A DNA stretch of 64,000 nucleotides from Caenorhabditis remanei (taxonomy: Eukaryota > Nematoda > Chromadorea > Rhabditida > Rhabditidae). Position numbers and translations under genes: made by a program. This document shows, piece after piece, positions 22,201 to 31,766 of the stretch (positions are counted from its first letter, which is position 1; every line of letters begins with the position of its first letter). The notes beneath the pieces were generated by a model that had not been told where the DNA came from, did no database searches, and saw only the letters and a list, made by a program, of their open reading frames with translations. The stretch covers positions 11,265,717 through 11,329,716 of the forward strand of contig NC_071330.1 in assembly GCF_010183535.1 (NCBI RefSeq), written 5' to 3'.

Positions 22201-25200
22201 TTCAAACCCGAAATCTCAATTAAAAATCCCTGTAATTTTCCCTTCAACTATTTGTTTCCATCTTATTTTTTATGGTTTTTATTGTCTTTCCCTCAATTAT
22301 TTTTTCCTTTTTTCTTCATTGTCTTTTTCTTTACTCCTACAATGCAGACAACTGAACCCTCAATAAACTTTTGTGATCACGATTTTTCGGTACCGATCGA
22401 AAATTTGAAACTTGTACTCCAACTATTATATCTCGTCCCTTCTGCAGTATTTCAAGCAAGAATAATCTATATTCTCGTGTTCAAACATCGAAAAAAGTAT
22501 AGAAGACAGAGTTTTTTCATGATTTTTCTAGCGGACGTGGTTACGGTAGGTCGGGAAAAAGGTAGCTTTAGTTTTCTTTCAATTCACTTCTTTCCAGGCA
22601 TTCCTTCTAGTTCTCAACTCAATTTTCTTCACTCGTCCAATGATGTATATACCTCAAACATGTGAATTCCTACTCGATTTCCTTCAAAATCATCATATTC
22701 TTCTGGATATTTACTATCCAATTCTATCTCCAAGCTTTTCAAATACTTATCCAAGTTCTCTTCATCGCAAATCGTGCTTCTTGTGTACTTTTCCCAGTGA
22801 GATACAGCCTTTTTTGGAAGAAATGGCTCCGTCGGATTCTGTGGACACTGGCAGTTTTACCTTCCTTCTGGGTTTGGACTATTGTTATTTCAGAGAAAGT
22901 GGTTAGACATGCATATGGAGGTCTATTTATTATTTATGTCAGGTATTTTGGTTGGGTGAGTATTATTTCAATGATTCGCGAGCCGATTTAAAACAAATCT
23001 CAGGCTAGAAGTGTATTCTTCTTCGCTGTGCTTCGTGGTGTATCGGTGATTCTCATTGTTAGTTTTTCTGTCGTCACTGTCATCAAAATGACAAAAATGA
23101 AGAAAAGGATAAAGGAATCTGAACGAAGACTCTGTTGGGCTTCAGTTTACTTATCGCTTTGTTATTTCACTCCAGCGGTCACAGAAGTTAGTTCTTGATG
23201 GGAAACTGGGGGCTAACTAATTTGTATTGCAGTACTTATACTCCCGAACTACTTCAGCTTTGCCTAATGATCACTACCTGTACGGAGTGACACTCATCAG
23301 TTGGGATATTCAAAATATCGGGTGAGATTTGGAGAAAGGAGTCTCAGAGTCATCAGAACTTTATTCTGAAACTCTTTTGATTTTCAGATCTTCTTATATC
23401 ATGCTATTGTTCAATCCACCATTCCGGAAGCATATTTTTCAAATCTTCAAGAAAAATACATCGAAAGAGAAACCTCATCACATTAAAGTCACTTCGCTGT
23501 CTCATGGCTAAATGGGCGGAGTCGTTGAGCTATCATAACCGTTCTCCAATTTTGTTGAAATAAATATTTGTACTTGTTAATTGAAATCTAGACATCTGTA
23601 CTCACACATACACAGATATTTCAGATGACGTGACTTGGTACCTGATCTCATTAATCGAAAAGTCACGATTTTCTGTTTTAGAAACATAGTACACACATGC
23701 AAGACGCTCTACTTCAGTGCACACTCATTGGACTAGAAGATTCAAAACTTTTTCCTTTTCTCTTATCATTTCTCATCTTACTCATCTGTATAGCAGCATA
23801 TTCTATTTCTTATAAAATGACTGATCCACTCAATTCCACTATGGCACTTCCGCCAGTAACTCCCGCCTGTGATCCCATATATTCTTACTTCTGGGAGAAT
23901 GTAAAATATATGTTACAAGCTGGATATATGATACCTCCCGCCCTGCTTTACAGTCGGATTCTGTATGTCATTTGGAGGAAAAATCGAAAAATTTACAGTC
24001 AACATCAGTTTTTCGTAATTTATTCAATGGATAGTGTAGTGGTGAGTTGGGAATTCAAACTTGATGATGATTTCCGAAACTGGAATTTTGAGGTTCTTGA
24101 TTCTTTCAGGGTCTTCTGCTCCTTCTCCTTGATATTTTCATCACCAGATTCTTTGTTTATGTCCCCCAATTGTGTACACCGGCATCTCAATTCTTCCAAT
24201 CGCACCCCTCTTTCATGAATATCTACTATCCGTTGTTAAGCTATCTTCACTGTGCTCAACCTCTCATCCAAATATTCCTGACATTAAATCGAATGTCTTC
24301 TGTTGTCTGGCCAGTTGATCACAACAAAGTTTGGAAGAAAAACCTCCCATTCATCTTCTTTTTCATCCTCCTCACCCCTTTTCTATTCATTTGGAACACT
24401 ATCATTTCTCAAAAAGTGGTTGTTTACTATTTCGGTGGATTCTTCATGATCGGATTGAAAGCAGTCGAATGGGCTGACATTTCTCTTTTCCTGTTTTCCG
24501 TCAGATCCGTTGCCGTGATGATTACAGTAACCTCTACTGTTATCATGTTTTTGAGAATGTCAAAAATGAAAAAGAGACTGAAATCTTCCGAGAGAATATT
24601 GTGTTTGGCGTGTGTCATTCATTCGATATGCTTCATGATTCCATCGTTTTTCGAGGTAAGAAGTTGTAGAACTCTCATCGGTAGAATTCAAGAATTTATG
24701 TTGTAGGCGTTGGCACTATTCAACGAAGAATACGGAAAGTCGTGGATTAATTTTTTGATTCAACCATTTGCATGGGATGTCTTGAATGTTGGGTGAGTTA
24801 GGATGCTTAGCTCTCTTGGGTTTGCTTCGCATTTCAAATCAAGTCTGTGATTCCAGATCTCCATTAATAATGATATTTGTGAGTGGGCAACTACGGAATC
24901 ACGTGTTCGACGTATCTATTGGATGTTTGAAAAAGAAGAAAGATCCGAGAAGAGTTAAGGTTCAAACACTCACAGTTAGCTTCTCGTCTAATCATTGAAT
25001 ATTCAAAAACTCTTATTCTTTTCACTGTTTTAAAATAAACTAAGTTACAAAACATGCTTTTTGGTTTTTTGTACTTTCGAAAGTAAGCTAAACATCAGTT
25101 CTAAACAAGTAATATGAAGATGCACACGAGTAATCATTCTATCACAAACCACACTCCTCATACTCTTCCAGTTCATTTTCCTCTCAAATCATTCTAAAAA

Positions 25201-28018
25201 TGTCAAACTCATCTTCTGTTATATTCTCTACAATCAACTGTAATACAAGTTATTCTTATTTCTGGGAAAATGTGAAATATTTGTTACAAGCTGGTTATAT
25301 GATACCTCCCGCTCTACTTTACAGTCAGATACTACATGTCATTTGGAGGAAAAATCGAAAAATTTACAGTCAACATCAATTTTTTGTAATTTATTCAATT
25401 GATTGTGTAGTGGTAAGTAGAAGGTGTGAGAGGCGCTCTTTTCTGGGACATCATTGCTGCTTTTTCATCCAGATAATTCCAGGGACTTGTTCTCCTTCTT
25501 CTCGACATTTTCATTACTAGACTCTTTGTTTACTTCCCACAACTATGCGTTTCCGGATCTGAATTCTTCCTCTCCTACCCTATATTCATGGCCATCTATT
25601 ATCCGCTCTTGAATTATCTTCATTGTGCTCAACCTCTCATTCAAATATTCCTGACATTGAACCGAATGTCATCTGTTGTCTGGCCAGTAGATCACAACAA
25701 ATTGTGGAAGAAAAACCTCCCATTCATCTTCTTATTCATTCTCCTCGTCCCATTTCTATTCATTTGGAACACCATTATTTCCCAGAAAATCTTGATCTAC
25801 TACTTCGGAGGCTTCTATATAAACTGTCTGAAACTAGTCCCATGGGCTAGTATGTCCTTATTCACAATGGTAATAAGATCAGTCGCCGTGGGGATTACTG
25901 TAGTCTCAACTGTTATCACATTCTGGAAGATGTCAAATATGAAGAACAGATTGAAGAAATCTGAGAGAACATTATGTTTTGCATGTGCAGCTAACTCAGT
26001 TTGTTTTATAATTCCCGCAGGTTTCGAAGCAATGAAAGTCTTAAATTCATTTTGGTCGACCTATTGGTTGGCTTATCTTCTACAGCCATTCGCATGGGAT
26101 GTCTTGAATGTTGGGTGAGTATTCTAATAGCTTATAGTCAACGAGACTCGATTCCAGCTCTCCTCTTGTGATGATATTCGTCAGTGATCAACTACGTGGT
26201 CATGTATTCGGAATAGACACAAAGAAAAAGACGTCGATGAGATCGAATTCTATTGTGGTGTCTTCTGTGACTAACTGATGATATAATGTTTGATTTGAAT
26301 GCTCCTTGTGTTAGCTATTTTATCTTTTGAACTTTTAGAAAGATCGTAAATTATAATGGAAAAAAGTGTATATTTGTGTTCTGACATCATTGATCAGTCC
26401 CATTTTTCCTTCAATTTTTTTCTGAAAAGCTAATTATTTGGAGAGCATGTCTTAATGAGAATACATAGTAAGTTGGCCTTCTCTTACAAAAAATGAATGA
26501 AACTAACCCCAATCTTGGCTCCCATCTCAACTCCTCCAATATATTTCAACTCTTCAGCGTGAAAGTTCACAGCCATTCCAGCTTCTTGTCCACGTTTCAG
26601 AATTTTCTGGCTGAAAAATGAGGGAAATTTAGACCGGAAAACATTATCCACGAGCACCTCGACTCCACTTCAAACACCCCTTTCTCACAGAAAACATCAA
26701 TATTCTCCACATTTCTCAGTCCTCCATTTCTCTTTTCCGCCTCGATTTTCGGAATCAACTCGTCACAAATCATACGAGTCTGTTCCGCTTCTGTAGAACC
26801 TTTCGGCACTGCGTGAGCTCCACAAAACGTCGCAGAAACTTCCAGAGGGATCGATGGATTTTCAGTTGAAAGAACACGAAGCATCTTCATTTCCGCGTCT
26901 ACATTCAGACCATATCCACTCTTCGCTTCGAGAGTTGTCGTTCCGCTACGAAGCATTTTCTTCGAAATCTGTAATCAATGGGATATACGGACACACAGAC
27001 AGACGGTACCTCTTCAAAGTCGTTTCTCAGTTCTTGTTCACTGGCTTCTCGAGTCTTGTTCGTAGTAAACATAATTCCACCACCAGCTTGTTGAACCTGG
27101 AAAAAAAGTCTTTCGGATTTTTATGTTGTTTTGTAAAATAGCAAACTTTATCCTTAATTTACAGTACCGGTCCAAAGGTTGTAAACTTTAGCCGTTTTCA
27201 GTGGAAATTGACCAACTTTGAGAGGGTTTTACGGTATCACCGTTTGTTCCACAAAGTAAATTATGTACTAAACCATACAGAACAAAGGTAGAGCTTCATT
27301 TTTGTAGTTGACAACTTTTTTGTACGGACGCTCCCTAGCAAGTTACATATGGACAAAGTAATTTCTCATTCAAATCGACCAATTTCAGTGCAAAAAAGTG
27401 CGATTTTTGAACTGACATCTTAAAATGGCCTCTGTACAATTCATTGAAAATCTACTTGATGGGACAATCAGTATTACCATGACACGCTCTCGAAGTTAAA
27501 CAATTTCAACTGAAAACGGCCCAAGTTTAAAACCTTTTGACCGGTACTATAGATCTTCATTTGACAAAGCCTAGTTTATCATACGTGACACCTATTTTCA
27601 GAGACTTTAAGCCCATAACCGTACCTCCATATACGTGGCACCAGCCAATTTCATGGCGAATTCATGAACTCTATCCCCTGCGAAAACAGGATGAGAGTGC
27701 CCATCAACGAATCCAGGAATCGCAATTCCTCCTTTCGAATCGATCACTTTCAGCTTCTCCATATCAATTCCTTCTTCTTTTAGTCGTTTCTTCACTCCAT
27801 TAAACTCTCCAATATATGAAAGCTTTCCATTCGAATCGACAAGAATCGATAGAGACTCGGAATCATCATTGAGAATCTGAATTTGATTTCATTGTTTCAG
27901 ATATGTTCTTTTCAGAGACCTTAATATTGTTCATTTCTTCGCCAACAAGAAATTCAGTGACGTCATCATCGACAATTTGAACAACTTGTTTCAGTCCTTT
28001 CACGAGAAGGCGATACAT
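16249..28018 (-). CDS. amdh-1: Imidazolonepropionase (HutI/AMDHD1 family), with a giant gene-bearing intron
   Basis: Cytosolic metal-dependent amidohydrolase that opens the ring of imidazolonepropionate in histidine breakdown, giving formiminoglutamate. Exons (minus) are 28018-27920, 27876-27625, 27096-27010, 26968-26658, 26610-26508, 16787-16568, 16521-16413 and 16366-16249. All phases join, giving 432 residues, normal for the family. Metal-ligand motifs are GFVDGHSHPVF (about residue 91, HxH), AVNFHAEEL, AMSHLEEIS and ALGSDFNPNAY. Exon 5 ends in KIG and exon 6 starts ARAMSHLEEIS, the expected continuation. Intron 5 is 9,720 nt (26507-16788) and contains five srg genes in antisense; intron 2 carries a MITE. 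A trans-splice acceptor AATTTCAG lies just before the ATG. Splicing across the nested genes is inferred from the perfect join and the absence of any other C-terminal exons. Confidence 0.88.
16983..18978 (+). CDS. Srg-family chemoreceptor, srg copy D (nested in amdh-1 intron)
   Basis: Intact Srg receptor of 313 residues. Exons are 16983-17165, 17226-17444, 17485-17628, 18130-18401 and 18855-18978; lengths 219, 144 and 272 match the shared family pattern. Landmarks are CNASYSVLSENLKFFTQFAY, IHIYFPQLCPQF, SINRASCVLMPTRYSH, WNVIISEKY, FGGFVISYIKRVPW, GERHLCIATSWIT and GSPIIMITLSRELRHHVFS. Intron 3 holds a complete MITE (17661-18116) and intron 4 is 453 nt. The ATG at 16983 puts the first Cys at residue 4. 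Its stop codon is separated from the ATG of copy E by one nucleotide. Confidence 0.85.
17661..18116. mobile_element. Palindromic MITE, CAGTACCGG family, copy 1
   Basis: Inverted ends TAAAGTACCGGGCAAA and TTTGATCGGTACTGTA, with TA at both borders, suggest a Tc1/mariner-type target. Inner halves are imperfect inverted repeats (CCAACTTTGAGAG near the left, CTCTCAAAGTTGG near the right; TTTTTGTAGTTG in the middle). It sits in intron 3 of srg copy D. Further copies are at 27160, 45325 and 54988. Confidence 0.75.
19691..20061. mobile_element. MITE of the CATAGTTGT family, copy 1
   Basis: About 371 bp with ends CATAGTTGTATGG and AACTATG and many CCGGAATCCGGAA-like repeats inside. Clearly homologous to 47551-47919. 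It sits in intron 2 of srg copy E. No convincing target duplication at this copy. Confidence 0.65.
20474..20481 (+). repeat. Left 8-bp target duplication GCTGGAGC
   Basis: Identical to 21904-21911 on the other side of the inserted element, proving the insertion point within srg exon 4. Confidence 0.9.
20482..21903. mobile_element. 1,422-bp inverted-repeat transposon in an srg exon
   Basis: Ends read GGCTCCGGGACATTTCAAAA and its reverse complement, flanked by an exact 8-bp duplication. Each arm (about 460 bp) starts with a tandem array of about 19-bp units (GGACATTTCAAAACC and variants with GGACG, GAGAC or CAGAC), then shares non-repetitive sequence down to TTTTGGGCGTCCAAAAATG (about 20946) mirrored near 21445. 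The loop (about 20970-21400) resembles the CAGTACCGG MITE interior (TTTTTGTAGTTGACAACTTTTTTGTA). No transposase frame. GG ends with an 8-bp duplication could indicate a Merlin-like or another 8-bp-TSD superfamily; the class is unresolved. Confidence 0.85.
22342..23511 (+). pseudogene. Srg-family chemoreceptor, srg copy F, frameshifted
   Basis: Receptor-like gene with exons 22342-22545, 22598-22955, 23004-23186, 23233-23321 and 23388-23511. Exon 2 is 358 nt where the family length is 363 (219 + 144). Comparison with copies G and H places a 5-nt loss near 22721-22730: the frame reads IYYPIL and then leaves register, while the next frame resumes LQAFQILIQVLF, ANRASCVLFPVRYSLFWKKW and VISEKVVRHAYGGLFIIY. 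All later exons are open in the downstream register (SERRLCWASVYLS, SSYIMLLFNP) and all splice sites look usable, so the loss is recent. Unless it is a sequencing error, the product stops at about 22905, after segment 4. Confidence 0.8.
23817..24998 (+). CDS. Srg-family chemoreceptor, srg copy G (nested in amdh-1 intron)
   Basis: Intact Srg receptor of 332 residues. Exons are 23817-24041, 24110-24655, 24707-24792 and 24857-24998. Exon 2 (546 nt) equals the fused 219 + 144 + 183-nt family exons. Landmarks are CDPIYSYFWENVKYMLQAGY, RFFVYVPQLC, IYYPLLSYLHCAQPLIQIFL, TLNRMSSVVWPVDHNKVW, YYFGGFFMIGLKAVEW, SSERILCLACVIHS and GSPLIMIFVSGQLRNHVFD. An in-frame upstream ATG at 23697 would add a hydrophobic leader, but 23817 matches the length of copy H, its closest paralog. 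The two share nearly identical residues through segments 1 to 5. Confidence 0.87.
25200..26278 (+). CDS. Srg-family chemoreceptor, srg copy H (nested in amdh-1 intron)
   Basis: Intact Srg receptor of 321 residues in three exons: 25200-25412, 25483-26114 and 26158-26278. Exon 2 (632 nt) equals the 546 and 86-nt exons of copy G joined without an intron. Landmarks are CNTSYSYFWENVKYLLQAGY, RLFVYFPQLCVSG, AIYYPLLNYLHCAQPLIQIF, TLNRMSSVVWPVDHNKLW, YYFGGFYINCLKLVPWASM, KSERTLCFACAANSV and GSPLVMIFVSDQLRGHVFG. It and copy G are a recent tandem pair. Its 3' end lies 229 nt from amdh-1 exon 5 on the opposite strand. Confidence 0.88.
27160..27551. mobile_element. Palindromic MITE, CAGTACCGG family, copy 2
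   Basis: Inverted ends TACAGTACCGGTCCAAAGG and CCTTTTGACCGGTACTATA with TA at both borders; internal halves share CCAACTTTGAGAG and TTTTTGTAGTTGACAAC with the other copies. It lies in intron 2 of amdh-1. Confidence 0.75.
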
Positions 28019-28609
28019 TTTATTCTGAAATTTCGAAAGAAGTGAAAAATTGAAAACAGAAAAGAAACGTCTAATGGAAAATAGAAAATCAAGAACCTTT
28101 GCAAATGACCATTCTCCCACTTTTATTGGTTCCGCGCAAGAGGAATTCAATAAAATTTTATGACAGTCTCGTTGTCATGAGGCCTTGAGGGAAGAAGAGG
28201 TAATGAAATCGATAGTTTCTAAATACAAACCGATTTTTATTAACTTAAATACACAACTTTATAACGACACGTGTCCCAATAGAGTGACTTGCGACTGACT
28301 ACAAAAGAACAGGATGAAGAGCAAGAAAGCTTTGGGAGGAAAAGAGAAAATACAATAAATTAAAGGAAGACTTTAAAACCTTAACAATTACAACGCTTTG
28401 GTTTGGAGAGAAAAAAGAAAAGAGATGGTAAGAGAACGCAAGAAGTGTGTTTGATGAAGAGAGGGGGAACGGTAATAAATAGGAAAACCGAAAAAAGAAG
28501 GAAAGAAAAATCAATAAATTAACAATCCCAAGTCATTATCACATTATCACAGTGAACCTAAAAATTTTTGTTGGTGTTTCTGTTTTCAAGTAGAAATACT
28601 GATTCCTAT
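28019..28609. other. Spacer between stt-3 and amdh-1
   Basis: 590 nt between the stt-3 stop and the amdh-1 start, both on the minus strand. It must hold the stt-3 3' UTR and the amdh-1 leader with a trans-splice acceptor just before the ATG. The spacing is longer than a typical nematode operon gap, so co-transcription is possible but not shown. Confidence 0.5.
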
Positions 28610-31192
28610 TTAGGCCTTGGCAGAAGTTGGAGTTGGTCGAATTACTCCTTTCTTGTTCTTGCCCTGTAATGAATTAAAATTAAAAGTTAGAGTGAGATCT
28701 TGTTTATTTACCTGTGTAGCCTTCTTTCCCTTGATCGGGATCGTCGCTTCCTTTACAGTTGGCCTGTTCGGCAGCTTTTTGCGTTTGTAGATACGCACAA
28801 GCCAATTTTCTGTCGTGTACGCTTCTTCAATATACTCGAGCTTGATATCTGTCTTTCCAATCACATATCCCCGAGTTCGATCGAAGCCACCAGCTTGATT
28901 ATATCCAACGCGAGTTTCTCCGAAACGGTAATAACTCATTTTGTACATAAGACAGTTCAGCATAGTTTCGGAGGCTCCGGCACCAGTCGAATATTCTCCG
29001 GAAGCGGTGAAATAATTCTCCTCACGAATGTCTTTCGGGTGTTCTCCCTGAGCAATACGAACCATCCAAAGGAACTTGTTGATATCATCTCCAGAATATC
29101 CAATGACTCCTCCGAAAATAACAAGAATGTAGTCAACATCGAGCTCAGTCATAATCTCATAGGCAGCTGATTCGTTTGAAGACATCGCTTTTCCGACGAG
29201 AGCAATGTGAGAGTTATTCCATGTGTTGTTGTCAACCAAAGTAGTACGATTGGCCATTCCAGCGATTTGATATCCGTAATCCCACCAGGACATAACACGG
29301 GCATCATCAGCGGTGTTCTCACGGAGCCAGTGGTAAGCCTCACGGAAGTCATCCATAATGAGGCGATCACCATTAGAGGTGGAACTTTGGAGCACAACAG
29401 ATGGATGAGAATAGGCATTGGAGGTGACGTAGGTGGCGTGAACAACGAACATAAGAAGGAAAATAACGAGAATTATAGAGATGATGGTGCGAACATTTGA
29501 TGAAACACCGGTTTCTTCTCCTTCGTTTGCGTTCTGAAATTCCATAAATCTTAAATAAACGAATGCAACAAGTTTGGCACTGAACATGAAACATAAACGA
29601 AACACAGAAGAAAAACGCATAATGCGAGTTTCCGTCAACTACACACAAACGAACGGACAAAACACAACTGACAGGACTGGACACATTGCTATTCACACAA
29701 TCAGGTACCCTTGATTTGACGTTTTTGGCGGCCTTGTCGTACAACTTCTCATCCTTTGCAGTACTCGATGTGGAAGATGAACGTTCCTTGGTCTCTTCAT
29801 CTTTCAGATATTTCTCGAAGGTATACGAGAATCCGATTCCAGCAAGAACACAGACGGCTGGTGTAAGAGTTAGCATAAGACGAACCATGACTCCGGCAAA
29901 GTAGACTGCTGAGACGGCGTAGAGAATGACTGAAATGAATAAATTGTTCGCTTGTCGTTCAAATCGTAATCTAAACTCACTGAAAACACGTTCATCATTG
30001 ACTTTCTTGATACAATACCATAACCCAACCGGGAAAACAGCGGCGGTGATATGGAGATCGAAGAAGAAAGAGACCCACGTGGTTGGTTGATGTTCGGATA
30101 CAGAGGCAATAATTGGAATGTGAATCTTGGCGTATCCAGTGTCCCATAGAGAGTAAAAACGTCCAGAGAATGGAGCAACGTATCCTCCCCAGACAAGTGC
30201 GAAGTAGACAACAACAGCGAGTCCTCCCAAAATAGTCAATCCTCCAACGAAAAGAGTCATGAACTGTTGGCGAGTGATACGGTTACGAGCGTAGTGCATG
30301 AGAGCAACGATTTGAAGAAGTCCAAACACTCCGAAAGCTGGCATATGCTCAGATGTACGAACTGGTTGGAATCCAACGAATGGAACTTGCATAGAGAGAA
30401 TAGTGGCGAGACAGTAGAACGAAGTGTAGGAAACAAACAGACGAGAAGAGTATCGGCCTAAAACATGTTGAAAATTAATTTGAACGTTTAGCCAATATAG
30501 CTCCTCAACATACCCATGATAATAAGAGCGAGAGCGTGGAGTGGGATCAAGTTGATGATGAAGACGTATCCTCCCCAGGCGGAAACCATGTAGAAGTACG
30601 AAAGCGCACACATTGAAGCCCACATAATCGATCCGGTCTTAAGAGATTTTACCCACAAAAAGTAAGTAAATTGAAGAGCAAAAATGGCAATTCCTTCGTT
30701 ATCATAGGATCCTGCAACAGAGCGAGATGTGTATCCAGGAGAGATTGCGATGAAGCAAGCGGCGAAGAGACCAGCTCCCGGGCTCCAGAGTTCCTTCGTG
30801 AGAAAGTAAGTGGCAATAGCGGTAAGTCCGGAGAATGTTGGAGCCAAGAAGACGCAAACCTCGCGGATATGCACATGGAAGTTCAACGAGTCGAGAATCC
30901 AGTGAATTAATCCGGATGTAACCATGAGTCCTGGATAAACAGTTCCTCCGACAATACGACCCAATGGATACCATGCACGCTCATCGAACCAGTTCAAGAA
31001 TTTATAGAAGCCGTGTTGGACCATATGATGGGTGGCACGATAATTGAACCATGGATCGAACTCGTGGATAATCGACTCGAATCGAACGATGGCGAAAAGC
31101 CGGGATGCAAACCCGACAAGCCATGCCAACGCCAAGACGACGATGGTGAGGAGAGTCGTCGCTCCGACTCGACTCGTTGTTTTTGATGTCAT
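28610..31192 (-). CDS. stt-3: Oligosaccharyltransferase catalytic subunit STT3
   Basis: Catalytic subunit of the ER oligosaccharyltransferase, which moves the lipid-linked glycan onto Asn in N-X-S/T. Exons (minus) are 31192-30514, 30457-29981, 29929-29709, 29533-28712 and 28663-28610, giving 750 residues, typical of STT3. The amino half is many membrane segments with [17 protein letters not shown] (about residue 35; first acidic motif), GGTVYPGLM, and [31 protein letters not shown] is the external-loop SVSE motif. The luminal domain has [18 protein letters not shown] (WWDYG signature) and the [11 protein letters not shown] motif. The carboxyl tail is basic. The ATG is preceded by AATTTACAG, a likely SL acceptor, and an upstream in-frame extension is discounted for that reason. 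Divergent from gen-1. Confidence 0.95.
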
Positions 31193-31766
31193 TACCTGTA
31201 AATTTGCTATATATATTCTTTTGAGCCAGGAATACTGATTAAAACGACGAAGGTGCATGCGAAACTTTTAGCTTACGTGATGTTACATAGATGAAGAAGA
31301 TTCATACATTTTATTGAAGTGTGTGAATTCGAAAGCTTACTAGCGGTATCCGTAAGAATAATTTTCATTCAAAAAAAAGTTTTGCAGATGTCTTTTCAAC
31401 AAGTAATCATAATTCATTACCAAATTAGTAACTAATAGTTTTCAAACTTCTATGACTCTTTTGAGTATATTTTGGTCATATTAATGACAATAGGCTTCTT
31501 CTCGAACTTTAAACTGAAAATGTTGAATTTATCATATTTTTTTGAATAAAAAACAACAAATATTGAGCCATTTGGAGCAATTCTACCAGCGCTGTGTAGT
31601 CGTGGCAAATTTAAAAGACGTGAGATCGTGGCGAGACCCGCCACCCATTGTCTCTAGTGTCGATTTACGAATGTTTTCTGTTTTTACGCGCGCTTACTCT
31701 CCTCTTCATTTTCGCTCAATCTTTTTCGGTTTTCCATTATTTTAACTTTTTTCAGATGCTACTAGA
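31193..31766. promoter_or_regulatory. Divergent stt-3 / gen-1 intergenic region
   Basis: 574 nt between two divergent start codons, expected to hold both promoters. Acceptors AATTTACAG (minus, just before the stt-3 ATG) and TTTTTTCAG (plus, 31747-31755) bound it. No specific promoter element is claimed. Confidence 0.5.

Noticed and set aside
23697..23816. Upstream in-frame ATG for srg copy G
   Set aside because: It adds a hydrophobic leader not found in any paralog; 23817 gives the family's usual amino end.
28700..29170. 156-codon plus-strand frame
   Set aside because: Antisense shadow of the STT3 luminal-domain exon.
31193..31258. In-frame extension of STT3 upstream of 31192
   Set aside because: A splice-acceptor-like AATTTACAG lies just before the ATG at 31192 and the extension is not STT3-like.
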